Notes: generated by a model not told the origin, from the sequence alone. DNA of 20,392 nt from Klebsormidium nitens (GCA_000708835.1 DF237876.1:1-20392); one strand, 5' to 3'. Shown: positions 7,580-18,230, counted from the first letter of the stretch. Numbers and translations are program-made.

Positions 7580-7942
7580 TCAAAGCTGAGCACGAATTGC
7601 GTGCTGCCGTGCGTCTAGCGTCCGCTCAATTCTGAGCCGGGACAACCCCTCTTCATTCTTTTCTACGATAGTGGCCGTTTTCTCGATCATGGAGCCTCTC
7701 TTGTCAATCCATACGGTCTGTGGCATCATGGTGCGTAAAGAGAACCCCAGATAATGGCAAGTGGCTGCCATCAACGTCACGCATCTTTCTCCTAGCCGCC
7801 GACTAATTTTGGCTAGTTTTAAATCTAACCAAGTCCAAACCCGGCCGGGCCCACACTCAGAAAGGAAGGGCTTGCGGTAATCAATCAACTGTGTTGATTT
7901 TGACAGGTTTTTGACAAGCATCAAACCCCTGCGCGCGCGCAT
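7580..7942 (-). pseudogene. Open frame over a conserved A-unit island, possible relic exon
   Basis: A 120-residue minus-strand frame with no recognised domain. Its second half overlaps one of the best conserved islands of the A unit: the 25 bases from 7681 are identical at 12321. In A2 the corresponding frame is shifted and stopped, but aligned codons for GLSRLRIER (A1) and GLFRLGIDR (A2) differ largely at third positions (GGG/GGA, CTC/CTA, ATT/ATC, CGG/CGC). That pattern suggests the ancestor was translated on this strand. The neighbouring phrase MMPQT is also shared. The sample is small and the call is tentative. Confidence 0.2.
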
Positions 7943-8899
7943 GTGGGATCTGAGTGCTCGAGCTCATGGGCTCTGCAAGCGTTCAGCAGTAAGCACGGCG
8001 GAGCGCGGCCGAGCACGCGGCCGCCTACATGCTCTGCGCTCCTGAATGTGCGCGCATATTGTGTAACTGTCAACGAGAAGCAGTTCGAGGGGCTGTCAAA
8101 AGCTAGAAGTTGCAGCAGTACGAGGTCCAAACCCTTTAGGATGGTAAACGCATCTGAATGTGTGATGCTTTCAAAATCGTTTTTGCGGTGCAGCCGACGG
8201 GGGAGGAACACCCGAGAAAATTGCACAGCTGCACGTTAGATAAAATCATGTAGTAGAGGCATATATGCAGATGTTCGAGTGACGAATCAGATGCTAGCCA
8301 AGGCAATAACATGCAGTCTCGGCTCATGTAACAAAGAGAGATTGCCATAATTGGCGTCTCATGCAATACTGAGACGTCGTCCGCGCATCTGTCATAGCCA
8401 GAATCATACTTCAATAGGAAGAAGACGGACCGACGACCAAACCTGGATTCGGAAAAGAACAGCGCCTCCAAATCTTCCTTTAAGATCTGCAAACCGCAAA
8501 AGATGATGTGCAGATTATCGCAAAGACGACCGCGGAATATAAATGCAGATTTAATGTTTGGCATCAGACGGACTCGTGGGCCAGAGAATGGGTCCTTCTC
8601 AAAGATCCCGACGTATCAAGTGGCGTCACTGCCAGACCTACGAGCGCCAGCACTCAGGCAATCTGTGTCGTATCTTTGGACCTTGCAAGCCAAAGACACG
8701 ACTTCAAAAACGGGAGTTTGCTAAAGCGCGCTCCGACCTGGGGAATTATTACGGCCGATCGAATGGCTGTGAGCACGCCAAGACCGCTCTGTACAAACAG
8801 ATTCGAAAGTGCTCAAGGCAATGGCTACATACTCGGGAACTCTTCAGGGGCCATCCTGTAAAATATCATCAACCAGAAATACTAGTGGGTCTAGACTTC

Positions 8900-9345
8900 C
8901 ACCGCCCACTAGCAGCCTCATCATGCCAAAATTTTAAAGACATGCAAGCAATGGCCTCTAAGGTCTTGGAAGATATCACCTTTTCCAGAACGAAGGATGA
9001 CGTATGATTAACCGCAGCTTCTGCAAAGATCAAAGCGATAAGAAACCCAACAGTTCGCTTCATTTCGAACAAAACATTGCTGTCACTGACTGACATAAAA
9101 ATCGAAGCTTTCGAATACGCTTTGTCTTTTAGTGCAGAAATTTTTCCACTCGGCATGCGCACCAGCCAAACATCAGCTTGGCAAACGGCTTGCCAAAGCT
9201 CAACTGCACTCTGTTATAGCCGCCACATTTTATCGTCTTGGCTTTCCGGGAACCACATCTGACGCGGCTGGTTCAAGAAATAAGACGGATATAAAGAGTC
9301 AAATCAAAGTTCCTGGCCTCAGATAGATAAAGATAGATACACTTG
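8900..9345 (-). pseudogene. Decayed hAT-like dimerisation segment in A1
   Basis: This stretch aligns along its length with the better preserved fragment at 2680-3140. On the minus strand the piece KCGGYNRVQL...GKPFAK (about 9225-9165) corresponds to KRAAMTTSAV...GKRFAK in that copy. CTGAGGCCAGGAACTTTG (about 9331-9314, minus strand) takes the place of the CTGAGGCCGAAAGGTGTTTC that encodes the ER-x-FS motif there. The reading frame is interrupted and ER-x-FS is lost, so no function is expected. A 97-residue frame at 8869-9162 overlaps it in another phase. Confidence 0.4.
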
Positions 9346-9641
9346 GAGCGCCAGATGTAACAAAAACTCCATCCTAGAGAGCAAACCCTTCGCCGGGCCC
9401 TTCGCAGATCATTTGTCAGCGAAGAGAGTTTCACAGTCAATAAGCGAAGGCAAGCCTGCCGAAACATCTGGGAAAGGTTTGCGAGCCAAAGGCGTGAAGC
9501 TGCCTTCGAATCTGTTCGCTTCAAGCAAGCCACGCGTCCATACAGATGGGCGTCGAAATTTGCCCCGACGACAGCCGCTTGTCGCGAGAGCGTTGATAAG
9601 TACCTTTCCGGACTACGACGTACAGGATTTTGTAACAAGTG

Positions 9642-9900
9642 CCTCCGGGTTTGTCCATGCAAGGCCTACGCCAAATCCACAAGTGCTTCGCGCCGGCCTC
9701 TGCCGCGGCGCCGTTGCATTGGTTGCGCGGCCGCCCACAACTCCTACCGCCGCGGCAGGGCCGCGGCCGACCGCGCCTTCTCAGCGCGCGCGCGCCGCGA
9801 GGTACTTGGGCCATGGAAGCTGAGCGGCGCAATAAATCAAAGGTCCGAGCCATTCTCAGGCGCCAAGCAAGTGTACTCGGCGCGCGGCCGCCCACAGTAT
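9642..9900. promoter_or_regulatory. GC-rich, CpG-dense block with conserved ATTGG (CCAAT) motif, A2
   Basis: Partner of the A1 block at 5020-5260. CTCCGGGTTTGTCCATGCAA (from 9643) matches 5021 onward, and the ATTGG at 9717-9721 lies in the same nearly identical context. The surrounding GC-rich sequence has diverged strongly, including a GCGCGCGCGCG run near 9785. Open frames across it (9413-9823, 9639-10157 and the antisense 9521-9895) are explained by stop-poor composition. Confidence 0.3.
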
Positions 9901-12900
9901 CAGCCGCGGGAATAGGGTTACCACACCAATACTGCCTTTCATCAAGAGCGAGCCAGTGTCACGTAGGTGACTTTCGTGGTTACGAAGATTTTGAAGACCC
10001 GTTGGTAAGCGATATCTTCTGTCCGTTCGGACAGCCCAAAAGTGCAGAAGGAAGTCTTACTTCCCTTTGGTGGCCGTCGTACTTCGTATGGATAATTGCA
10101 GATGCCGTACAAATGTATGCCCAAGTCACTGCTGTAGTACAACTGAGAACACATTGACATAGAATTCGTACGGCATAGTTAGGGGTTTCCTAAGCCTATT
10201 TGCCTCTAATGAGTACACGGAGAAGCACTGCAATAGTCGGAGACAACGTACTGCATCTCGGCTCTCGCAGATGCCTGTCGACGCCAGTTTAACATCAATC
10301 GCAGTGTCGTCCTAGCCGAGAGATTTGCACCGCGCAAAATCAAACGCTAGTCTTTCAAGGCGAATCAAACAGTAGTAATTTAAATAACGAAAGTAACACC
10401 TCTGGCATCCGAAGCACAAAACAAATTTGCAGTGGGTTTGCAAACGCGGGTGGGCGTATCTTCGCCGCCAGATCTGGATGAGTGCCATTGCAGCAAACGA
10501 AGTCGGTCCAACAATTCATGAAACATGCTGCCTTCGCAAAGAATATCTGTATTACAAGCTAAGCAGCCGGAGATTCATATCTGCCTCATTAGGAACGTTC
10601 TTGTTTTGGAATCGAGTTGCTCACGATAGTGTGAGAAAGCTTGTCAGGATTCAAAGCTTTGTAAGCCATTTCAAGAAGCACTTGCCCGAATCTTTGCATG
10701 CAGACATGTGCCATATGTAGCTGCGAGCTCCGGTCAGATCCGAAGTTCTTCAGGCACGCTATCGAGTCGCAAGCAGGCCATCGGCGTTGCAGATTGTGAA
10801 AAGTAATTTAATCACGGCTGCGTACTCGACCTCGCAAAATAGGAGCGAGTCTTCGTGATCCTGGGCCAGATAGAAGGTTCTGATTACATAAGGAAGCGAG
10901 GAAAGAACTTCTCAATTATTGGCCATAGTCAATTGTTAAGAATGCATTAAGCGTCAAACGGGTGTCTTCCAATCGTCATGCGCTTCCACTAGTGGATCCA
11001 ATGGATTAGCGGATGTCATTGAGGACCGAGTCCCCAGCATCGCTTGTGTTGTTTAGATCATGAGATGTAAAATTTCATGCGAGCATTCCATCCTTCCGTT
11101 TTAAAGAGCAAACGCCTTCTTCTTTGGCATGCCCTGAACGGAAGCGACCTAGACTGCACGCTCTGTGAGCACCGTAAGTGGCTGTATAAGTATAAGCTTT
11201 CAAAGCAGAAACGTCCTTCTTGATCAAAAGGGTAAACGTAAACCAGTTGGTACTCTAAAAACACCTAGTCGTGAGACTATTACAGCCCACATCCAAGTCT
11301 GATTGTCAAAGGCCCACCGAAAATTGAGAAAAGGAGAAGCATCGAAGCCCCAGAAACGTCACACTTGCAAAGCAGAGCGACGCCCTCGCTTTCAATTCCC
11401 GTGTCCGGGTCGAGGGAGGTCGAAAGGGGGCCTCGTGCCTTAAATGCTTGGAATGATGATTGGCATCAACTGCACTACGTCTTCAACAACCGAGGACAGC
11501 CCAGCCCGTCAGTGACTACACGCAAGAATTTTAGAAGATATGCAGACCTTGTGGAATCTTGTATGTCACATTCTTAGCCTCATCTCTGACTCTCTATTGT
11601 CCCGCGCCGGGTCCACTAGATGAAAGGAAACGTATATACCACTGCAAGTAGCCGTTTAAGATCGTCGACCAAGAACTCTGCAGGTATTTTCCACTACCAG
11701 GCCTCGACAAGAGCTAGCAGATTTATGATGTAGACGTTCCTCACCTGTGCGCCTCCGGACGAAATTAGTGTAGACGGACGATATTTGCAGCTTGGTAGAT
11801 GCTGGGCGATTGTGATGCTTGGGCATTGAAAGTGTGCTTAGCACTTGACCAGCGCTTCAAGCGGCGCATGAGAAACCACATCTGAGGATCGAGTCCTCAG
11901 CGTTCGTGAGTGGCCATGAGCAACATTTGCATGACACCTATGCAAAAGAAGAACAGATGGAGGGGACAACATCTTGCTTTAAATGGCCTTGCACGGACTC
12001 AAATCGCGAAGACAACAGAAGCTGTGCTTGAACGCGGAGCTGCGTTTTGGTTCTAGAACGCCGCAAAATTCTTGTGGCGGTGTAACATGAATCCGTTTTG
12101 CATGTTGTGCAGAACAGATAGCAAAAAGCCGCCAGCGGAAAAGGCGAACGAAGCTTCGAAAAGGAAGAATTGGCTTTGCAGTGCAAAGCCCAGAGAGCGC
12201 GCGCTCAAAGCTGAGCACAGACTGCGTGCTTCCGTGCGCTAAGCGCGGTCGATTCCTAGCCGGAACAATCCAGCTTCAATTCTTTTGGAGATATTTTCCC
12301 TACATACCGGCCGCTTAATTTCTCGATCATGGAGCCTCTCTTGTCGAATTCGTCTCGTCTGCGGCATCATGATGCGCAACCGCTACACTGCAATACCAGT
12401 GGCAACCCGGCTGCCATTAACGTCACGCATCTTTTCACAGCCGCTAGCTACTAGCTAACTCTCTTTGCTGTCTACGCTTCTACAATTTCTTTGAGTTTAA
12501 CCAAGCCCAAATCCAGACCCCAAAAACAGAGGCTTGCAGATGTTCGATCGACTGTGCATAAGAATCAGCAAGAAAACGAAAACTTTGCGCGCACGCACAT
12601 AGAAATTGGAATAGTTGCGCGAGCTTATGCTCCGAGAATCGCTGCGTCCAGCAATAAGCACGGCCGAGCACGGCCGAGCATGCACACGACCGCCTACATG
12701 CTCTGCCTTCTTAAATGTGCGCGGATATTTTGTTTTTATTCCGTCAGTAAGAAGCAATTCGAGGGGCTGCACTGCAGCCAGATAGAACCTGCAGCACCGC
12801 GTGTTCCCAAAGGTACTTGAAAGCGTGATCCACTGGAATCCATTTACTCAGCCGGTGCAGATCGGCGGGCCAAAAAAAGCCAGGAAAACATCAGAGCTCG

Positions 12901-13539
12901 TCACAAGAAACCCACGTACTAAACGAATCTTTGCAGATCCTCGAGTGATAATACAGATGCTGCCAAGGCACTTGTACATAAAAAGCAGTCTCGGCTCATG
13001 GAACACGTAGGGATGCCCGTAAATGGCGTCTCACGCAATGAAACGTCGTCCGCTTATATTCATGGCCAGAAGCATACACAAAGGCAAGGGCGTACTGACG
13101 ACCGACTTTATACTTTGAATATAACAACCGCGCCTCCAAAGCTTTTGGAAAGATGTGCAGACCGCAAACGATGATCTTGTGCAGTTTACCACCGAAGATG
13201 ACTGCTAGATGTCTAGCATCCGGCCAACTCCAAGGCCAGACCATGGGTCCTTCTCAAGAGCCCGTGTCAAGCGGTGTCTCGTCCCTGAGCCAGAACTATG
13301 AGCGCCAGCACCCAAGCAAGGTCCGAAATCACGACTCCAAAAACCTTGGTTTGCCATAGCCCGCTCCGACCTAAGAACATGTTTCTTTCAAGACCAACCT
13401 GGTTGTGAGCACGCCAAGGGCGCCGCTCCAGTCAAACAGATCGGAAAGTGCTCAGGAGCGATGGCTTCATGTTTGGGGTTTGTCGGGGCTCAATATCTGA
13501 GAGACTATCAACCGGAAACACTAAAAGGTCTAGACGTTT

Positions 13540-13990
13540 ACCGCCCACTAGCAGCCTCATAAAGCCAAAGTTGAAAGCAACGGCCTCTAAGCGCATGTCA
13601 GATGTCTCCTATTCCATGGCCAAGTATGACGCACCATCAAACGGGCACCAAACTCAGCTTCTGCAGACATCAGAAGCGATGAAATACCCAGATATCTATT
13701 AAGTACTTTAAGCAGAAACTTTTGGTGAATTTCTGACTAACAGCCCTTGGGATTTCGGATCTGCTTGTTCTGTTAGTCTCGATTCGGCTTCAGAATTAAC
13801 AACCAAGCTTTGGCAAACGGCTTGCCAGAGCTCTACTGCCCGTTTTTCATAGCCGTCATATTTTATCGTTTCGCTTTTCCATGAGCCAAATCCGACGGCT
13901 AGGTCAAGAACTAAGACGGACCGTCTAGTTTAAACGAACAAAGCATCCCAGGCTGGCCTTATATAGATACAGATAGTCACAGTTGGCCGA
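13540..13990 (-). pseudogene. Decayed hAT-like dimerisation segment in A2
   Basis: Partner of 8900-9345 and 2680-3140. TTGGCAAACGGCTTGCCA at 13810 and TTCATAGCCGTCATATTTTA at 13846 align with both. On the minus strand one frame reads KR-stop-NMT...GKPFAK, against KRAAMT...GKRFAK in the left copy, so it is recognisably the same segment with stops. Not functional. Confidence 0.4.
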
Positions 13991-14010
13991 GTGCGAGATG
14001 TAGGGCGGTT

Positions 14011-14640
14011 CAAGAGATTCCTTGCAAGCACGTAAGGATTGACCCGGGAGATCAACAAGCTGTTGCGTAGACACCACCTAGTAAGGTTCCGAATTTGGAA
14101 AGCAGCAGGACAGACTTCCCGTGTTTGCCGCCTCTTTTTAGATACGTATACGTCGAAAGTTGAAATGAGTAAGAGCGGCTTTTCAAGGTCACTTCTTTCT
14201 TTCAAGATGAATCTGGGACTCGTCGCTCAGACTGTCTTGCTTAAAATAGTTTACAGGCGCAGCCCAGCAGAGCAAGAGACGACCTAACCTTGTAGAAAGA
14301 CAGAAAATAGAGCTAGCTAAGGTTCAATTCACTGAAAAGAATGTTCGGTTTGGAAAAAAACGGATTCATTTCAGCGATCTCGTGAATTGAAGACTTTCTA
14401 AGAGACACGTTCGGTTAACATTGCTAGTGAGCTTTGGCCTTCGGTGGACACAAATGAGCGCAGTGGCCGGGAAGTGGTCAGTAGCTCGTGGCTTCGTCAC
14501 AGCCAGTCGTCGGACTCTCCACAAAAGACGTGTGGATGATAAACTAGTAACATCTCGAGGAGCTCTCCTCATTCGCAGCAAGTGCTAGTCCCTTTGAGGG
14601 GAAAGGGGTCTTGCAAAGGGACCACATATCAACATCCGTC
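14011..14640. other. Unassigned sequence between A2 and B1
   Basis: About 630 bases without a supportable gene. The frame 14039-14287 has no recognised domain. GTCACAGCC at 14496 repeats a motif common in the repeat units. It could be the strongly diverged left part of B1, but I could not align it with 17968-18640 by eye. Confidence 0.35.
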
Positions 14641-14763
14641 TTAACACTGCTCTCCGACCAACAGTTGCGAGGAGAGGAAGGGGGAACGATATTTCGAAGA
14701 GAGCAGGGATTGCACATCCAGAGACGATCGAGAATAGAAGCAAAGTCTTGGGTGACGGATCGG

Positions 14764-14830
14764 ATGCTGCCAATGGCACAATTGCAGAGTCGGCTCACAG
14801 AACAGTGTTGTTCTGAATCTGGCGTCTCTA
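14764..14830. repeat. Segment shared between B1 and the A units
   Basis: ATGCTGCCAATGGCAC, then CAGAGTCGGCTCA, then TGGCGTCTC match, in the same order and spacing, A1 (8291-8375: ATGCTAGCCAAGGCA, CAGTCTCGGCTCATG, TGGCGTCTC) and A2 (12958-13035). A and B therefore share ancestry at least here. Inside it CAGAACA/TGTTCTG (14798-14815) forms a perfect 7-bp stem with a 4-base loop, seen only in B1. Confidence 0.6.
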
Positions 14831-15297
14831 TGAGACACTGTGGCCACGTTCCAAAAAGGCGGGTCGGCTTCTGCTTCGGTCCCTTCGGATTCATGTGGCA
14901 GAGGACACTGCCACAAACGTATGCATCCTAGCCTTCCGACTGCTTGGCGAGTAACACAACATCCTCTTCGACGAGTGTCAAACCATATTAATATAAGCAA
15001 ACTCGCACTCGTCGCGTCACAGGTAACAGGGCTGCCGTAAGCACTCCAGCAAAAAGCAGACCTGTAGCACCGCATCTCCCATGAAATTCAGGCGGACTTT
15101 CAGGGGGAACGCACCCAAGTCGCGACACGCGAAAGCCACCAGATAAAGAGGGGGAAGAGCCCGGGCAGACAAGCGAGAGAATGACTTCGTCAAGAGAAAA
15201 TCCGATGGATGGTCTGCATATCCGCCACTGAAACAAATCCATGAGCGAATGAGTGCGTTTTTAGAACACCCTGCTGACGTCACCTGTTCCGGCTACG

Positions 15298-15564
15298 TCA
15301 CAACCCGTCTGCGCTTCGAGAAGCGGGTACGTGATGCGCACGTGAGAGAATAGCATCACAGACTCCTAGATACCGTTTGATTTCGGCAAGACTGCGACGC
15401 TCTTCAAAAAATGGATGCACCGAACATAACATGAATGACGCAGCCTTGGCTTCGAACTGGGCGGAATACCATCCATCTCTACATGAAGAAAGTTGTCCTG
15501 TTGGAACTACAGGTCGCCAGCGAAACTTCGTCACAGCCACCTTGCTGCCAGACGTTTCTAACAA
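15298..15564 (-). pseudogene. Minus-strand frame shared with B2, possible relic exon
   Basis: An 88-codon frame whose partner in B2 (19209-19457) is open in the same register, starting from the homologous TTG. Both contain VAVTKF-x-WR near the start, then A-E-x-KRYLG and later LSRAH. The middle differs by a net in-frame length change of about ten codons. Conserved register across indels hints at past coding, but neither copy has an ATG at this point and no protein family is recognised. Confidence 0.2.
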
Positions 15565-16016
15565 AGACGTGCGTCTTATTGCCGCATCCGCATCTTGTTG
15601 ACGGGGATTGGTTTCAATCGGAGCCAGTCGCCATCAAATGGCCGACGGCCGGCAAAAGGAAGAGGCTGAAAGACAGAGCGAGAGCTAACTCCAAGTTGGT
15701 TCGGAACTCAAACAGCGTTGCCGCAAACACACACGTAGAGCAGGAGAGTCCTCTGTGCAACTTCGTGAGAGCAAATGAAATGTTTCTCAGAGATATCATG
15801 GGACCTCGAATCCTGCAAGAAAGGCGTCCGGTTCAACAGCGGCGTCCACGGCAAAATGTCTCTGCCAGACCAGCCTGTTTTCGTCAAAGCCAGAGGAATA
15901 TGCGAGGTGCCCAAATATCCTCACATGTAGTGATTGTCACGCTCAGTGATCGAGCCAAGCAAACAGGAAAGGCTGCGACTCAAAATCAGCCCGAGCAAAA
16001 CAAAAGGGCTTTCTGA
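15435..16016 (+). CDS. Longest open frame in the window, doubtful
   Basis: ATG to TGA, 193 codons, Arg/Lys/Gln/Ser-rich, with no recognised domain, signal peptide or membrane segment. It lies wholly inside repeat B1. The homologous stretch of B2 (about 19330-19890) has several stops in this frame, so the frame is not conserved. It runs antisense to the shared minus-strand frame at 15298-15564. Most likely chance, though a B1-specific product cannot be excluded. Confidence 0.12.
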   Translation: MTQPWLRTGRNTIHLYMKKVVLLELQVASETSSQPPCCQTFLTKTCVLLPHPHLVDGDWFQSEPVAIKWPTAGKRKRLKDRARANSKLVRNSNSVAANTHVEQESPLCNFVRANEMFLRDIMGPRILQERRPVQQRRPRQNVSARPACFRQSQRNMRGAQISSHVVIVTLSDRAKQTGKAATQNQPEQNKRAF

Positions 16017-16085
16017 AGCCGCAGCTAAAGCGTAGACCATGTCGCAGAATAGCACGCTGTCTGAAAAGTTGGGCATCTAAAAGTG

Positions 16086-16097
16086 CCCAATATTGGG
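16086..16097. repeat. Perfect 12-bp palindrome CCCAATATTGGG
   Basis: It overlaps a second inverted repeat, TTGGGCA (16069-16075) with TGCCCAA (16084-16090), at the left edge of the extra sequence between B1 and B2. Nested symmetry of this kind can mark a transposon end or a factor-binding site. Confidence 0.5.
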
Positions 16098-16445
16098 AAG
16101 GCACGATGCGTGCATCAGCGTTAGTAGTTGCTTCATTATATCGCGTCTCTTGAATTATTTTATCAAATTGAGAGTATGGGAAACGTCAGAAAAGCAGGGG
16201 GGGACGATATCGATGTCTCCCAACTGAAGCCTGGCATTGTTTAAAGCTAATGTCAACCACATCACAGAGGCCGTCCAGTTTTTCAAGTTTGACGTTTTCG
16301 TCACAAATGAAAGCCCTTTTAAATGGTGTGCTGTGGACGCCCGTAGTGAGATCTCTCCTTCTATTGCTATGTTGAAGCGCACTTCTTTGAAACAGGGCCT
16401 AACAAATGACATCATAGATTACACGGTTTAGTTGTACAGCAGGAG

Positions 16446-16766
16446 ATGCTCATGTCAAGATTGCGCGGCGCTTGGACGCCATCAACAGCTTATGAAACTT
16501 CAAAACAAGCTGAGAAGTGTGAAAAGCGTCAGAGACGAGTCCGATCATTCGTTCGGAAAAGCAAGGGATCTCGACAGCGCTTGATAGAATTGCAAAACAC
16601 TCTTACGTATTGGCATCAGTTGGTAGATCTTTCTGACTCCGCAAGTGGCGAAGATGATTGCCATCAACTGGATGAGATCATGGCCGCTAGCGCCGGCGAA
16701 CGTACATTTTCCTATCATCGCGCGTACGAGTTTGGAATAACGGACGTGACTGTAAAGCTCATATAG
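16446..16766 (+). CDS. Unrecognised open frame, doubtful
   Basis: ATG to TAG, 106 codons, inside the extra sequence between B1 and B2. The first half is strongly basic (KCEKRQRRVRSFVRKSKGSR) and likely helical. The second half has an acidic patch (SGEDDCHQLDE). No family is recognised. The antisense frame 16545-16787 shares the phrase GRFCF...LYSH(V/L)R with an antisense frame in A2 (11058-11264), which may mean this DNA is itself an A-unit derivative. Confidence 0.15.
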   Translation: MLMSRLRGAWTPSTAYETSKQAEKCEKRQRRVRSFVRKSKGSRQRLIELQNTLTYWHQLVDLSDSASGEDDCHQLDEIMAASAGERTFSYHRAYEFGITDVTVKLI

Positions 16767-18213
16767 AAGAAAGCAGAAGCGCCCCACGGAATGGGCATCG
16801 CATGTATGTCCTTCAAAAGATACTTCGCATAAAGCTTAAGTGCTCGATACATACGTGTCAAAAAAAATCTGGCTGCGGGGCAGAAAAGGACGCCTCATCT
16901 CCTGTCCATGAGTGCAGGGCTGGGAAGCCTGGCGAGGTCTTAACTGGGCAGCACCGACAGGCAATTGCATGAGAGGTCGTATGCAGACGTACCATTAAAC
17001 CCTAAACAATTGAGCCCGTCAATGCGTATCCGCGTTTTGATGTTGCCCTTGAAAGCGCTAGCATAAGGCGCCCAAATTTGAAAGAAACCCATGATACTGA
17101 GGGATCGTTCGGTTCAAAGAACAGAACTCAAGGGTTGTCAATCGTCCTCACAACTCCTAAACTCCTTAAAAGATATATATAACACTAGAGTAAATAACAC
17201 TAACGGCGCAAAAAGCCAGTCAGTTTGACATTGGAATGCAAGCTGGAAACTGGGCTGTTCTGTCAAGCATATCCAGTATGAAATGAAGAATCACAATGCG
17301 GCCTACGAAGTGGACGTACACATCAAGCTGTAAGCTTTCGCCAATCAAACTCGGGCTAAGTGAGATAGCTTGGCTTCAAAAGTTACGCGCCACTGTTTTT
17401 GGCAGCGAGTCTGCCATCCGTAGGCTCGTATGTCCTTGCCACACGTGTCCTCCGCTGTCTGGTCGCCGAATCTTAACCTTCTTACCACTTGCACTTTCTC
17501 TTCGTAACGGCGCTGGGTCTCGTATCAGGCAAGTGCTGCCCAACCAATCACTCACTCGGCACGTGCTTTGATTCAAGTCGCACACGAAGTAAGCGGCCGG
17601 CTTATCAAAGCAATCCGAGTCCTGACTCCCGTGCCGCCCGCGGAAAGGGGTCCTTGAGTTATATTTTCAGACCGAAAGACGAAGAGGCCAATTATCTAGG
17701 ACGAAAGGTATGCCAAGGGTTTAGAAAGGCCCAGGACTGTAAGCATAGCACTTTGCTATAGCTGCTCTACATCTAGAGGAGATTAGATCAGGGGAGGGTA
17801 GGGAAACGCAACGGCTTGACAGTTTACTAGCTAGGTTTAATAGGTCTGCCGATCAGGGGCGGAAAACCAAAGTCTCAAAACGGAGAATTCTAGATGCTCA
17901 ATTCAATGACATCATAGTGCTAGAGTCATCCCTGCCCTTGTGCACAAGATTTTTGGAAGGGACTCGATGTCAGGCCCACTTAATCTTGGGAGGGCCGGCT
18001 CGACCTGCTTTCGAGGCCATCAGAGTGCCCAAAGGTAGCTAGAGACAAGACTGAGTTGAGATTCACAGCCCAGATTTGAATCATTGTGGCCCGTGCCTTT
18101 CTTTGTTGTAGATCGAGTTGAGCGCTCTTTGATGCCAAAGCGATGACGTGGCTGTTGACATCAAGCGGCCCAGAGAAGATCTCGTTAGCTAGCAACCTTA
18201 AAGCCGGCTATTA

Positions 18214-18230
18214 TGACAGCACAGCTGTCA
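18214..18230. repeat. Compact stem-loop TGACAGC-ACA-GCTGTCA
   Basis: A perfect 7-bp stem with a 3-base loop. In B3 the first arm is kept (TGTGACAGCA near 20326) but the second is not, so the hairpin itself is not conserved between units. Confidence 0.4.

Larger units (their letters stand above)
4738..9384. repeat. Large tandem unit A1 (about 4.65 kb)
   Basis: Collinear with 9385-14010. Anchor pairs are TTCGCCGGGCCCTT (4744/9389), CCTCCGGGTTT (5020/9642), GTGGGTTTGCAAA (5818/10432), GCAAAGCAGAG (6759/11367), TCTCGATCATGGAGCC (7681/12321), CAGTCTCGGCTCATG (8314/12986), ACCGCCCACTAGCAGCC (8901/13540) and TTGGCAAACGGCTTGCCA (9178/13810). The offset stays between 4608 and 4672, so this is one old tandem duplication with many small indels. 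Conservation is patchy: islands of near identity lie among poorly alignable stretches. No continuous gene is seen. The unit carries a GC-rich block near its left end and a decayed hAT-like segment at its right end. Confidence 0.85.
9385..14010. repeat. Large tandem unit A2 (about 4.6 kb)
   Basis: Second full copy of the A unit, following A1 without a gap: the phrase CCCTTCGCCGGGCCCTTCGC restarts at 9386. All anchors listed for A1 recur in order. Differences are scattered substitutions and small indels, implying an old duplication rather than an assembly artefact. A2 shows local changes such as a doubled GCACGGCCGA near 12659, where A1 has related but different GC-rich words. Homology fades after about 14010, where another A unit does not follow. 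Confidence 0.85.
14640..16050. repeat. Repeat unit B1 (right two-thirds of a unit)
   Basis: Aligns in order with about 18590-19945. GACACTGCCACAAACGTATG recurs at 14904/18828, CTGCTGACGTCACCTG at 15271/19200, TTCGTCACAGCCACC at 15527/19420, and TAGACC plus CAGAATA at 16033/19921. Offsets drift from 3924 to 3888, so small indels have accumulated. The copies are old but clearly homologous. The end of the unit (near 16050) is separated from the next unit start at 17968 by about 1.8 kb that has no counterpart between 19945 and 20072. Confidence 0.8.
16051..17967. other. About 1.8 kb of extra sequence between B1 and B2
   Basis: The B2-to-B3 junction (19945-20072) spans about 130 bases, while the equivalent B1-to-B2 interval is about 1.9 kb. 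This fits an insertion of about 1.8 kb here, or a deletion at the other junction. Near its left edge is TTGGGCA...TGCCCAA (16069-16090), overlapping the perfect palindrome CCCAATATTGGG (16086-16097). I do not see matching terminal repeats at the right edge or a transposase. A TATATATAA word sits at 17174-17182. Open frames are short (16446-16766 is the best). Confidence 0.5.

Noticed and set aside
8558-9007. 149-codon plus-strand frame in A1
   Set aside because: The A2 counterpart does not keep it open, and it runs antisense to the hAT-like segment at its 3' part.
9413-10157. Overlapping open frames of 136 and 172 codons over the GC-rich block of A2
   Set aside because: The block is stop-poor in several frames on both strands, products are Ala/Arg/Pro-rich, and the A1 copy does not keep the same frames.
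16997-17007. AAACCCTAAAC, a telomere-like heptamer
   Set aside because: A single unit only; no tandem CCCTAAA array, so not telomeric sequence.
17489-17761. Frame with an apparent N-terminal signal peptide
   Set aside because: The start is TTG, not ATG; no ATG precedes the hydrophobic stretch, so a secreted protein is not supported.
16051-17967. LTR retrotransposon in the extra sequence
   Set aside because: No paired long terminal repeats, primer-binding site, protease or reverse transcriptase motifs were seen.
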